A DNA stretch of 33,966 bases from an uncultured Bacilli bacterium (GCA_947632265.1 CANROP010000005.1:1-33966), one strand, 5' to 3'. Positions 17,556-27,904 are shown, numbered from the stretch's first letter. Made by a program: numbers and translations. The notes: generated by a model from the sequence alone, not told the origin.

Positions 17556-18654
17556 AATTGAAAATCGTATTGAAAAGATAAAAGAAGAACATATTTTTTT
17601 ATTAAAAACTGTTCGTGATAATATTACATCAAATAAAAATAGTTTTGTAAAAGAAGCAAGTGATGTTATAAATGCGTTAGAGATTGATGAAAAAAATATA
17701 AAAAAATATGAAGCACTCGTTAAAGCTCAGGAATTAATTGCTTCATTAACTGAAGAAATTGTTAGTGCTAAAACTCCTAGTGAAGTTTCAAACATTCGTA
17801 AAAAATTAAATTACTATATTAATAAAATTAAAACTGAATTAAAAAATCGTAATATGGATGAAGATAAAATTGAAAAGTACCAAGAAAAAAATCAAGACTT
17901 AAAAAAGGAAATAGCTAAATATATACGATTCCTAAAAAGAGAAGATAATATTAATGAAATAGAAAGACTATATAGTAATTATGAAAATCTATCTAATGAA
18001 GAAATAAATACTCTAAAAAAAGCATTAAGTAGAGAAAGAAATTATAATACGAGAAATATGAAGCCACCAAAGAAAACGGAAAAAAATTTAGTTAAAGAAA
18101 ATAATAAATTATCTTATTCTACATCTAATAAGGATTCTGTAAGTACAAGTGAAACTCAAACTAATGATGATAAAAATAAATTATCATATTCTGCATCTAA
18201 TATGGGCTCTATAGGTATGGTTGATGTTCAAATTAGTGATGATAAAAATAATAGTCTTATAAATCACTATTTTAAAGAAAAAATTACTTTATGGAATAGA
18301 CAATACAAAATATTAGCTACTTATGATTATAATCAATCTAGGATTAGTAATTTAATAATTTTTTTCTGTAACATTCCTAAAAATATTCACAATAAAAAAG
18401 CAATAAAATTAATGAAACATGATTATAAACATTATTATAGAGGATATGATTTTGCTAGTTTTATAGAATATCAAACAAAAAGAAATTCTATTAAAAATGG
18501 ACTTCGATTTGTTTTAAACAAAACTTTATTATATACAGATGAAAGCAATTGTTTAAGTAATCATGATGAATGTTATAAATGGTTAATTGAATATTGCAAT
18601 GCACATGGACAAAAAAAGCTTTTTATAAAAAAATATGCTAATTATCATGCATAA
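17548..18654 (+). CDS. coiled-coil protein of unknown function
   Basis: 368 aa; helical N-terminus, duplicated KLSYS(T/A)SN linker, conserved-looking C-terminus. Confidence 0.75.
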   Translation: MNKIENRIEKIKEEHIFLLKTVRDNITSNKNSFVKEASDVINALEIDEKNIKKYEALVKAQELIASLTEEIVSAKTPSEVSNIRKKLNYYINKIKTELKNRNMDEDKIEKYQEKNQDLKKEIAKYIRFLKREDNINEIERLYSNYENLSNEEINTLKKALSRERNYNTRNMKPPKKTEKNLVKENNKLSYSTSNKDSVSTSETQTNDDKNKLSYSASNMGSIGMVDVQISDDKNNSLINHYFKEKITLWNRQYKILATYDYNQSRISNLIIFFCNIPKNIHNKKAIKLMKHDYKHYYRGYDFASFIEYQTKRNSIKNGLRFVLNKTLLYTDESNCLSNHDECYKWLIEYCNAHGQKKLFIKKYANYHA

Positions 18655-18690
18655 AAGAAGAATTAAAAATAAATAAAATTCTTCTTTTTT
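18653..18690 (+). terminator. terminator
   Basis: aaaagaagaatt..aattcttctttttt. Confidence 0.75.
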
Positions 18691-18792
18691 CTAACAAAAA
18701 ACTTTTTATTATATAGTTCTATATAGTAAATAATTAATCACCTTAAAGAAGTTACTATGATATTTATTATATTTTAATATAGAGAAATGATA

Positions 18793-19995
18793 TTAAAATT
18801 TATCATTCATCAAAAAGTCAAATATGTTAAGATGTTTAATTCCATCTTGAGAATAATCCTCTTTATTAGTTGAAATTACATATTTAGGATAATTATCATT
18901 TATACTATTAAAAGCATTAAATTCTCTAATACGAGTTTCTTCATTTGATAAGTCATAGCAAGCCTGTATATATTTAACACTTTTATTTTTAGATGCTATG
19001 AAATCTATCTCACCTTCTTTAGTCTTTCCAATATAGACTTCATAACCTTTTTTTATTAATTCATTATATATCAAATTTTCAAAAGCATGTGAATAGTTAA
19101 TTTCTTTACTATTAGTTTTAATTCTTTTTATACCCAGATCTGTAGCATAAAACTTATTCAAAGTCTTCAAAACAGCTTTTCCATTTACATCATATCTATA
19201 AACTCTATTAATAATGAAAGTTGAGCAAAGTGCTTCTAAATATTTATACAAGGTATCTGTTGCAACTTTACTTCCAATTTTATCTAAATAATCAAATACA
19301 TTTGTTGCAGAAAATTCTCTAGTTTCGGTTTCTAAAATATACTGAAGTATTTTATTAAATGAAGTAACATCCGATATTCCAAGTCTTTCTACAACATCTT
19401 TAAGAAGTATTGAATCGTAAACATCTCTAATATAATTTTCTTTTGAATCATTATTTTCAAAAGAAAACCTTTGAGGCAAAGTTCCCCATTCAAAGATATC
19501 TAATAATAAATCAAAATAATTTTCAGGTTTGGTATTAGTTATTAGAACAGCTTCTTTAAATGATAAAGGATTAATTCTAAAACTTACATATCTACCTGAT
19601 AGATCAGTTGATAATTCTAAAGTAGTCATTTTACTATTGGAACCAGTAATAAAAATACTAAATTGATTTGTAATTCTTAAAGAATTAATAGCTTTCTCAA
19701 ATTCTTTTACTTTTTGAACCTCATCTAAAAATACATAGTAAGTATCTTTATCTTCTACTAAACTCTTAATATAATTATTTAATTCTATTGCATCTGTTAT
19801 ATTAGCATAATCAAGTGATTCAAAATTAATATATATTATATGATCATCTTTAACTCCACTTTCTTTAATCTCTTCTATTATTTGTTGTAATATTACAGAT
19901 TTACCACTTCTTCTTAGTCCGCATAAAATTTTTATTAATGAATTCACATGATAAAAATCCTTAATTTTATTTAAGTAATAACTCCTTTTTAACAT
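18793..19995 (-). CDS. ATP-binding protein, AAA_14 + DUF4143 type, second copy
   Basis: CGLRRSGKSVILQQI, YYVFLDEVQKV, FITGSNSKM, YEVYIGKTKEGEIDFIA. Confidence 0.87.
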   Translation of the reverse strand: MLKRSYYLNKIKDFYHVNSLIKILCGLRRSGKSVILQQIIEEIKESGVKDDHIIYINFESLDYANITDAIELNNYIKSLVEDKDTYYVFLDEVQKVKEFEKAINSLRITNQFSIFITGSNSKMTTLELSTDLSGRYVSFRINPLSFKEAVLITNTKPENYFDLLLDIFEWGTLPQRFSFENNDSKENYIRDVYDSILLKDVVERLGISDVTSFNKILQYILETETREFSATNVFDYLDKIGSKVATDTLYKYLEALCSTFIINRVYRYDVNGKAVLKTLNKFYATDLGIKRIKTNSKEINYSHAFENLIYNELIKKGYEVYIGKTKEGEIDFIASKNKSVKYIQACYDLSNEETRIREFNAFNSINDNYPKYVISTNKEDYSQDGIKHLNIFDFLMNDKF

Positions 19996-20041
19996 AGCAT
20001 TTCACCTCTCCATTAATATTATATAATAAAATTACTTAAAT

Positions 20042-20120
20042 AAAAAGTTTTTTTGTTATATTGGAAAAACTTTTTTTACTTTTTATACTTTTTTTGGTTG
20101 AGTTGGAAAAACTTTTTTTG
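20042..20120. repeat. tandem repeat pair in the promoter region of the second ATPase gene
   Basis: gttatattggaaaaacttttttt and ggttgagttggaaaaacttttttt, each after a T7 run. Confidence 0.75.
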
Positions 20121-20230
20121 ATATATTAAAAAATATTTTAAATAAATAATGTAATCATCGTTTCCTTGTATACAAATATATTTTTAAGTTTAAACTTTTT
20201 TAAGCATAATATTTCTCAACTCCACTAAAA

Positions 20231-20946
20231 TTATATTTTTTTATTTAATTTGGATTTAGAATCATTAATTGTCTTTAAAAAATCTAAATGCTTTTGGTAA
20301 TATTCTGGCCATTCCCATAATAACCCTTCTTCCTCATCATAAAACATATTATATCCTATTCTTCTTGTAAACTTTATTATTCCTTCAACACTAAAGCCAT
20401 TTTCAAAACAACCTTTAGATAGAAAAGAATATCTATTTATAGTTTCTTCAAATCTTTGATATGTTTCTTCAGGGGTTAATCTACCATATAAAATATCTTG
20501 TGATAAAAATTTGGATGCTACATTTTTTAATCGACTGCTAACATCACCTATTGTGTCGTTTGAATTGCAAGAAACAAATATTGATAAACTATCTATACTA
20601 CCATCCATAAATCTTTTTGCTTCGCCATTTTCAACTAATCGATCTGCAATTATTTTGTTTTCTTTTATAGATTGATATTCACTATTAGTAGTTTCAATTG
20701 CTTCTTCTTTTGTATTATAAGCACTTCTAATTATATCTAAGATATCAGTTGAAAAAGCATCAAAATATATTTTTACATTACCATTAATTGAAATTGGTTG
20801 AAAAACAATTTTCAATGATTCATATAATTCATTATCGAGTGCGATTGATATTATATCGTTAATACTATATTTTTCTAATTCAACGATTTTTTCTTTATTA
20901 TCTCTTAATTGTAAAAGTATTTTTTTATTTCTTCACTATTATTCAT
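20231..20946 (-). CDS. hypothetical protein interrupted by an apparent -1 frameshift at A7 (20920-20926)
   Basis: MNNSEEIKK then -1 frame ILLQLRDNKEKIVELEKYSINDIISIALDNELYESLKIVFQP..; ATG at 20946 directly follows the upstream stop. Confidence 0.6.
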
Positions 20947-21396
20947 TTACATCCCCTTCTTATCTAAATAATCATCTAAATCAAAAGTTATTTCAATCAT
21001 ACCACTATAATCATTATCATCATAACTATAATCCGTATAAAATGTTAAAAATATAATAAATTTATTTTTTAAATATCTAGTTATTTTAATATCCATTTGT
21101 ACTTCAACACCATTAAGCCCTTTTACATTTAACCAAGTTTCACCACCAAAAATATATTCATTAAAATCTACCATTTCACTATATGGTAATTTTAACAATT
21201 TTTCTAATCTGCAATTTAGTTCAAATGAAAAACTGTATTCATCATTACCTATTTTTCCATCGATATCAAAACCCAAAGTTTTAAATGATTCGCTAGATAT
21301 TTTTTTACCATTTTCAAAAATCAATTGTTCTTGAGTTATTAAACGAATATTAACATTTTCTTGTTCAACTTGATCTAATTTAGCAATTTTAAACAT
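20947..21396 (-). CDS. hypothetical protein
   Basis: starts MFKIAKLDQVEQ after AGGAG; coupled to the 20231-20946 gene. Confidence 0.6.
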   Translation of the reverse strand: MFKIAKLDQVEQENVNIRLITQEQLIFENGKKISSESFKTLGFDIDGKIGNDEYSFSFELNCRLEKLLKLPYSEMVDFNEYIFGGETWLNVKGLNGVEVQMDIKITRYLKNKFIIFLTFYTDYSYDDNDYSGMIEITFDLDDYLDKKGM

Positions 21397-21428
21397 ATAA
21401 CCACTCCTACATAAATTGTACCACAAAA

Positions 21429-21468
21429 ATAACAAAAAGTTAGTTAGTATATAACAACTTTTTGTTAT
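21429..21468 (-). terminator. terminator after the transglutaminase-like gene
   Basis: AACAAAAAGTT..AACTTTTTGTTATTTTT. Confidence 0.8.
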
Positions 21469-21470
21469 TT

Positions 21471-22940
21471 TTATTTTTTACTTTCGTAAACCTTTCTTAA
21501 TACTTTAGCTAATTTTACTTGTTCAATATTTTTACATAAATCTGTTTTTTTAGAATACCTAACAATTTGATCTAACTTAATTTTTGCGACTTGTTTAGGT
21601 GTAGATGTTTTTAATGACAACTGTTCTTTTTTTGTTCCTTCAAAATTCCATCCTGATAACACAACAATTTTATAAAATTCATTTAGTCCAAATTGGTATT
21701 TTTCTGGTTCTAAGTAATATTGATTTTTTCTAACATTATATAATACTTTCAGTAAAATATCTGCTTTTAAAGGTTTATTAAAATATTCTACTAATGGTTT
21801 TAATTCTTTTATTATTTTATCTTCAGTTAATCTAAATTGTGGTGGTATAAGTGGAGATAACATAGATTTGTTTATTAAACTATGTCCATAAATTAAACTA
21901 GACATGTGATTTATTGATTTTAACAATATTGGAGGAATTCCTTCAATACCTTTTTCTTTTATTATTTTTTCTACTTGTTTTGTAATATCTTTTGAAAAAT
22001 ATGGGAAATTTTCATCAATTAATATACCATTATCAATACAATCCATTGACTCTTTAGTTCTAGCAAAGAATCTATATCTTAGCAAGTAAGAATTATCATT
22101 TTCTTCATCTTTGCTATCCCAAGTTGTATCAAAATAATAAACACCATCTACACCGTATTTTTCATCTTTTACATATATTTCATTTCTAGCATGACCACAT
22201 GTTTTATCTGAATTATACAAATATACTTCTCTACTTCTAATTCCTAATTTTTCAAGGAGAGTTTTAAAAACAATAGCATATCCAGCACATACTATTTTAT
22301 CGCCTAATAAAACAGATGATAAAGCTCTTGATACAGTCTTATCTTCATTTTCTCCTTCTGAAACATACACTCTATTTCTTACTAAATCATAAGCATGCAT
22401 TATTTTTTCTAAAGGTGAATAATTAAATCTATTTATTTCTTTAACCATATCATTAATAATTTTAATTGTGTTACTATACTCTTTAAAACTTATAAAATCT
22501 GTATTACCAGCAACATCAAAATAAATATTAGATGTTTCATTTCCAAAATAAGTTTCAATAGCTTCTACAATTTCTGGATTTAAATTAAAGACATCAGTAA
22601 ATAGAATTTTTTTCGTTTTAAGAATAGGATTATTTTTAACATATCTAGCAATACTTTTTATATCAAAAGTAAAAGTTACATATTCGGTATTTTTTAATAA
22701 TTCCAATAATTTACTCTTACTTTTTTTATAAAACTCAATATTTTCAGGATCATCACTTGTTTCTATTTCAAAATCAATGTTTTCTTCCATATCACCTGTA
22801 CTTGATGTCAAACTTGTGAAATTTTGAGTTAAATCAGTATTAATAAAGATTTCATAATCAAAAGGTTTTGTTCCCCTAGAAAGAGAATAATTAAATAATT
22901 CTATATCATCATTAACTCTAAGTGTAAGTATTCCATTCAT
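21471..22940 (-). CDS. transglutaminase-like superfamily protein
   Basis: KIVCAGYAIVFKTLLEKLGI (Cys), CGHARNEIYV (His), YYFDTTWDSK (Asp). Confidence 0.85.
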   Translation of the reverse strand: MNGILTLRVNDDIELFNYSLSRGTKPFDYEIFINTDLTQNFTSLTSSTGDMEENIDFEIETSDDPENIEFYKKSKSKLLELLKNTEYVTFTFDIKSIARYVKNNPILKTKKILFTDVFNLNPEIVEAIETYFGNETSNIYFDVAGNTDFISFKEYSNTIKIINDMVKEINRFNYSPLEKIMHAYDLVRNRVYVSEGENEDKTVSRALSSVLLGDKIVCAGYAIVFKTLLEKLGIRSREVYLYNSDKTCGHARNEIYVKDEKYGVDGVYYFDTTWDSKDEENDNSYLLRYRFFARTKESMDCIDNGILIDENFPYFSKDITKQVEKIIKEKGIEGIPPILLKSINHMSSLIYGHSLINKSMLSPLIPPQFRLTEDKIIKELKPLVEYFNKPLKADILLKVLYNVRKNQYYLEPEKYQFGLNEFYKIVVLSGWNFEGTKKEQLSLKTSTPKQVAKIKLDQIVRYSKKTDLCKNIEQVKLAKVLRKVYESKK

Positions 22941-22995
22941 AAATTTTACCTCCTAGTAAAAATTATCAATTTATTATAAATTGATAACCTTTTAA

Positions 22996-23670
22996 CTATC
23001 GCATTCTTGTTTTCACTAATTTTTTTACCATTCTTTTACTTCCAATAGCATAGAAATATTTATCATCTAATGTAGAATAATCTTCTTTAAAATCATCACT
23101 AGATAATTTAGCTTTTAACGATTCTATAAGTTTAATTTTAGCTTCTTCATCTTTATCAAAAACATTTCCATAAATACCTACGATAATGTTATTATTTCCT
23201 GAATTATGTAATTCTTCCCAACCAGAAATACTACTTTGTGAAAAAGGATTTTGTGTAATATAAGTTAAAATAATATCACTAGGTATTTGATCTAATTGAT
23301 TTCCTTTTATATTATGTCTAACCAATACTGGACATCCTTCATAAACTCTCATATTACCTGTAATAATTCTATCTTTCATTTTTAGTTTTTCAAATGACTG
23401 AGTAGCGGGTGTAATTAACTTAGTATCAAATGGTTTTACAACTGTATCGAATGCTCCTTTGCCAATTTCAGCACAGTCTTTATCAGCAAATCTTAATCCC
23501 ATATAATCCAAAAAATAAGTATATTCTTTTCCTATTTTTTGTCTACTTCTTATCCATTCTGCAAATTCTGTAATAAATGCTTCTGAATTAAAATCAGTAT
23601 TTTTATTTCCTGTAGCCGATCTAAATTGTTCAACTAAATTTTTTATATATTGCTCCATAATCAAATTCAC
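22996..23670 (-). CDS. hypothetical protein
   Basis: 224 aa; GAGGAG RBS upstream. Confidence 0.6.
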   Translation of the reverse strand: MNLIMEQYIKNLVEQFRSATGNKNTDFNSEAFITEFAEWIRSRQKIGKEYTYFLDYMGLRFADKDCAEIGKGAFDTVVKPFDTKLITPATQSFEKLKMKDRIITGNMRVYEGCPVLVRHNIKGNQLDQIPSDIILTYITQNPFSQSSISGWEELHNSGNNNIIVGIYGNVFDKDEEAKIKLIESLKAKLSSDDFKEDYSTLDDKYFYAIGSKRMVKKLVKTRMR

Positions 23671-23686
23671 TCCTCAAAAAAATCTC

Positions 23687-23753
23687 ATTGTGTAAAACAA
23701 CGAGATTGATAATTATAAGTTTAATTTTTAGTAACCCCCATTGCCTAAACAAC
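23687..23753 (-). promoter_or_regulatory. two related stem-loops in the leader of the 224-aa gene; the proximal one is terminator-like
   Basis: minus strand AACCGTTG-TTTAGG-CAATGGGGGTT and AATCTCGTTG-TTTTACA-CAATGAGATT-TTTTT. Confidence 0.5.
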
Positions 23754-23856
23754 GGTTTGTATTATAACACACTAATTATTCAATGTCAAATTGCTAAAAG
23801 GGGGGTAATTTTTTTGATTTAATCCTTATTACTAAGCATCATATATTCAAAACTTC

Positions 23857-24162
23857 CTATAATAAACCAACTAAATTTAAATTTAAAGCATCTTCGTTTA
23901 ATAATCTAGCTAATTCATATTTGTTTTCATACTTATTAATTCTTTTTCTTATACTAGATACAGTATCGCAAAACATTGATGGATTAGCCATTATTATATT
24001 ATATAAATTAGTAACACCAATGGATAAAAATAAATTTAATATCTCAACAACTTTTTCTGGATCATATTTGAATATATCTATGTTAACATCATGTTCTTTT
24101 ATTGCATCTTCTATGCTTTTTATTTGTTCATCTGATAAATTATAACTTTTTAGATAATTCAT
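23857..24162 (-). CDS. hypothetical helical protein, mTERF-motif-like
   Basis: EKVVEILNLFLSIGVTNLYNIIMANPSMFCDTVSSIRKRI; 4-nt overlap with upstream gene. Confidence 0.55.
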   Translation of the reverse strand: MNYLKSYNLSDEQIKSIEDAIKEHDVNIDIFKYDPEKVVEILNLFLSIGVTNLYNIIMANPSMFCDTVSSIRKRINKYENKYELARLLNEDALNLNLVGLL

Positions 24163-26159
24163 AATGTATTACCCCTTTTCATAACTTGATTTTGTATTAA
24201 TTGGAAAGAATCAGTATCTAAGAATGAATTTCTAACAATAGAAGTCATTAACATTTCTCTATTTAGTGTACCATATAATCCTTTTAATATTGATGCATTA
24301 TGTAAAACCTTATACCTAGATATAATTCTATTACCAAATAAATATACAAATTCATTTTTTCTTTCTACTACTTCTTCATTTTGAGTAATTGTATCATTAA
24401 CAGTATTATTTTCTTCCAACTCTTTGATTAAATCATCATCTAAAATTGTTGGATTAAAATAACTTTCACTAAATCCTTCTTTTTTTCCAGAATCAGTATA
24501 TTCAGATATTATACTATCATATTCATCATAATCATTTATAAAATCAGAATACCATTCAATCATAAAATTATTAGTGATAAAATCATCCATTTGTGGTTTA
24601 TCAATAATCAAACTCTTTTCTTGTTCAGTAATTAATGAAGGATTGCCTTTTCCAGCATGAGCATCAGAAAAGAAATCATTATAAAATTGTTCGTAACCTT
24701 CCACTTGTAATTTATAAGTTAAATAAGCATATTCATTTATTGATTTATTAGATAACATACTTAAATATCTTTGAAAATAATTTCTTATAGATTGATTATA
24801 TATTTTTTTCTTTTTAACATTACTTTGAAATTCATCATTTCTAACTATTTGCTTATCTATATCTAAAAACTTTTGTGACATAGGAGGATTTAATAATCCA
24901 AGTTCAATTGCAAGATGAATCTTGTCTTCGATATCTCCTCTTTCTATACAAGATATTGGAACACTTGTTATAATGCCCATTCCAAATAATCTACATAATT
25001 CTATATTTTTCTTTAATGCCCAGACTGGTAAAGTTTTTAATTTTAAATTAGCTCCATCATCATCTAATAATGCATTTTCATCAAATAAATCATGATTTGC
25101 TTTTAAAATCTTAATATTTTCTCCAAATTCATCATAATCAACTGAATGACAAGTTGCATATAAACTTTCAGTATCTTTGTTTTCACCACGACCTCTTGAT
25201 ACTCTAAAAGGTCTTGTTCTATAGGTACCAGTACCTTTTTCTTTAATCCAGACGGTTGCTAATTCATCTTCGAAATATGTATCCATTTCATCAGGATGAT
25301 CAGATTTTATTTTTGGATATACAACATCTCTAATATAATCTGCTTTACCATATAAAGATACTTTTAATAGTGCTGTTCTTCTAAATTTATCTATTAAATC
25401 TGTATCTTTAAGAAACTCTAGTATTTCTCTAGTATTATCTAAATCAATACTTGTAGTAATTTCATTTTTATGATCATTTAATAATCCCATAAAGAATCGC
25501 ATGGAGTTAGGCGATAAATATTCGCTATATAGTTCAATTACTTTATTTAAATCTACTTTTTCTTTTTCTTGACGAACACTTAAATTTCTTGTTTGATAAA
25601 ATTTTTCTAAAAGTTCTTGTGCATCTTCGGGTGGAAGACTTAATATATCAAACTCATCATAAAAGTCTTCAAACATATCAGTAGTGACATATTTTCTTCT
25701 TCCTGTTCCCTCTAATATACTCTTTAAATTTTCCAGATTACCTATTTTCTTTTTAACTTCAACTGCTTCTGTTAAACTTTTCATCTTTTCACTTAAATCT
25801 GATTTAACTTTCTTTAATCTTTCTAAAAATGTTTTAAGTGTTGAGATTTGAGTTTCATCTAATGGCATATCTTCTTTTGTTAAATTTAATTGTTGTCTAA
25901 CTAGTAAAGCACTTTGTATATCAGAAATAATTTGTACTAAATTGGAAATGCTGAAATTATAATTTTCAATTAATTGAACAGCATTTGAAAAATCATAACT
26001 TAATAATAATTCCTCATTACCTATTACTCTTTCACATTCTTCGATGAGTGAAAGTTGAGTTTGAAGTTTAGATTTTTCATCCAAATTGGCTTCATTTAAT
26101 CGTTCTAAACTATCTTTCAAAGTTTCTATTTTTTTACTTAATAATTCTAATGTAGCCAT
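24159..26159 (-). CDS. large protein of unknown function, coiled-coil N-terminus
   Basis: 666 aa, operonic with neighbours. Confidence 0.7.
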   Translation of the reverse strand: MATLELLSKKIETLKDSLERLNEANLDEKSKLQTQLSLIEECERVIGNEELLLSYDFSNAVQLIENYNFSISNLVQIISDIQSALLVRQQLNLTKEDMPLDETQISTLKTFLERLKKVKSDLSEKMKSLTEAVEVKKKIGNLENLKSILEGTGRRKYVTTDMFEDFYDEFDILSLPPEDAQELLEKFYQTRNLSVRQEKEKVDLNKVIELYSEYLSPNSMRFFMGLLNDHKNEITTSIDLDNTREILEFLKDTDLIDKFRRTALLKVSLYGKADYIRDVVYPKIKSDHPDEMDTYFEDELATVWIKEKGTGTYRTRPFRVSRGRGENKDTESLYATCHSVDYDEFGENIKILKANHDLFDENALLDDDGANLKLKTLPVWALKKNIELCRLFGMGIITSVPISCIERGDIEDKIHLAIELGLLNPPMSQKFLDIDKQIVRNDEFQSNVKKKKIYNQSIRNYFQRYLSMLSNKSINEYAYLTYKLQVEGYEQFYNDFFSDAHAGKGNPSLITEQEKSLIIDKPQMDDFITNNFMIEWYSDFINDYDEYDSIISEYTDSGKKEGFSESYFNPTILDDDLIKELEENNTVNDTITQNEEVVERKNEFVYLFGNRIISRYKVLHNASILKGLYGTLNREMLMTSIVRNSFLDTDSFQLIQNQVMKRGNTL

Positions 26160-26160
26160 A

Positions 26161-26364
26161 TTATACCTCCCAATTCTCTAGCAAACTTAAAGTTTGGAGA
26201 TAAAAGGTGAAATCATTAATTCTTTTTGAAAAATTATTTATGAATGTTTGTCTACTTATACCTAAATCAAAAGCCAAAATATCAACATCAACATTTTTCT
26301 CTTCTATTAATCTAAAGATACTATCTCTTATACTAAGAAATAAATTATTTAGTTTGTCTTCCAT
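26161..26364 (-). CDS. small HTH protein
   Basis: 67 aa; DVDILAFDLGISRQTFINNFSKRIN. Confidence 0.6.
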   Translation of the reverse strand: MEDKLNNLFLSIRDSIFRLIEEKNVDVDILAFDLGISRQTFINNFSKRINDFTFYLQTLSLLENWEV

Positions 26365-27904
26365 TTATCTCACCTTCTCCCATAACTGGTTCTCCTTGTT
26401 TTACTATTTCTTCTCTTATCATTGATTGCAAACCAAGTTGTTGTGGATCACCTTTTTCAATCGCACTCATTTGTCTTATAATTTGGTCACGATACTCTTT
26501 TATAACTCGGTCAGTATCTTCTTGAATAGTATTAGGATTTAATAACGATGCAGTTAAAATCATTATTCCGCCATCATTTGATATTCCAGTATTTGAATTT
26601 AATTTGATATAAGAAACAATTACTTTACTATTTCTTACAGAAAAAACTGTTCTTTTACAATCATCTTTAAACTTTTTATCATGAACTTTAAGTGGCATTA
26701 TATTGCTACCCTTTTTTTGTTGGATAAAACCTGCTTGAGCTTTTTCTAAAATTGTTATTAAACTTCCTTGAAAACCTCTTTCTTTAATAATTTCAGGAAT
26801 AATAGGATTCATAGTTCTATCTGTCAAGAAGAATACCTTTGGATTCCCTTGATTTTTTCCTCCTTCTATTTTTGCAATCTTACCATCCAACTCTTTTAGT
26901 TTTGTGCTTAATAATTCATATTCTTCAACATAAGCACCAAAAAATTCTATTTCATCTTTATCAGAAAAATCTGTTATAGCAAGTTCTTTTATCATTTTTT
27001 CTATTTCAGTTTTAGCATCAAATAATTTAATCGCTGCTATTCTTGCAGCTGCTTCATCATATTCTTCTTCTACTTGTGATAAATCTTCACTTTTTAATTC
27101 TTCTTCTGTTAGTGAACAATAAATTCTATAATATTGAGTTTCAGTTGGTGTCATCTCGCTTAATAGTACATAATATTTATTTAGCAATGTATTAGTTTGT
27201 TCTTTTATCTTATCATATTGTTCTTTATACTTATCAAAATCCTCTTTATATGTTGGTTTATCTTCAACTTGTGAAGTTGTATCCAAAGTTTCTACATCAT
27301 GTTCTTCATGATTGTCTTGATTATTAGAAACTTCTTTAGTTATTTGCACTTCTTGTTGCTTCTTTATTGATTTTTCCTTCTTTAAAGTTTTTATTATTGG
27401 ATAAAATGCAATAGCCTGTCTAGCCACACCACCAAGTTGATGTTTTTCACAAAACTTATCAATGAGTTCTTTACTATATGATACCCCATAAATTAAATCA
27501 TTAGTAGCATCTATCAAAGTTTGTAATGATTCTCTTCTTTCAACTAATTCATTAATTAAATCTATCGAATGTTTAACTGCTTCACTTTCTAATATTTCTT
27601 TTGAAGTTCTGATTGCTACTGCATTTCCAAGATTATTAATATTTTTAAATGCTTCTAATATAGAGAATTTTTGAGCCAAACTACTATCCAACGATAAAAT
27701 GCTTTCTTTATGTAAAAGTAAAAATTCTATATTGTCTTTACTATGTTGCAATATTTTACTTATTCGTTCTAATCTTTTAATTTCAACAACAACACTTCTT
27801 TGCTCTATATATGCATCATTTAAATCTTGTTTTACAAGTGAAATAAAATTATTCCAATGTTGTTGAATTATTGGCATATCTCTTTCATATTTTGCACTTG
27901 CCAT
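26345..27904 (-). CDS. large coiled-coil protein of unknown function
   Basis: ORF opens at 27997; likely start MASAKYERD at 27904 with AAGGATGGA upstream. Confidence 0.65.
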   Translation of the reverse strand: MASAKYERDMPIIQQHWNNFISLVKQDLNDAYIEQRSVVVEIKRLERISKILQHSKDNIEFLLLHKESILSLDSSLAQKFSILEAFKNINNLGNAVAIRTSKEILESEAVKHSIDLINELVERRESLQTLIDATNDLIYGVSYSKELIDKFCEKHQLGGVARQAIAFYPIIKTLKKEKSIKKQQEVQITKEVSNNQDNHEEHDVETLDTTSQVEDKPTYKEDFDKYKEQYDKIKEQTNTLLNKYYVLLSEMTPTETQYYRIYCSLTEEELKSEDLSQVEEEYDEAAARIAAIKLFDAKTEIEKMIKELAITDFSDKDEIEFFGAYVEEYELLSTKLKELDGKIAKIEGGKNQGNPKVFFLTDRTMNPIIPEIIKERGFQGSLITILEKAQAGFIQQKKGSNIMPLKVHDKKFKDDCKRTVFSVRNSKVIVSYIKLNSNTGISNDGGIMILTASLLNPNTIQEDTDRVIKEYRDQIIRQMSAIEKGDPQQLGLQSMIREEIVKQGEPVMGEGEINGRQTK

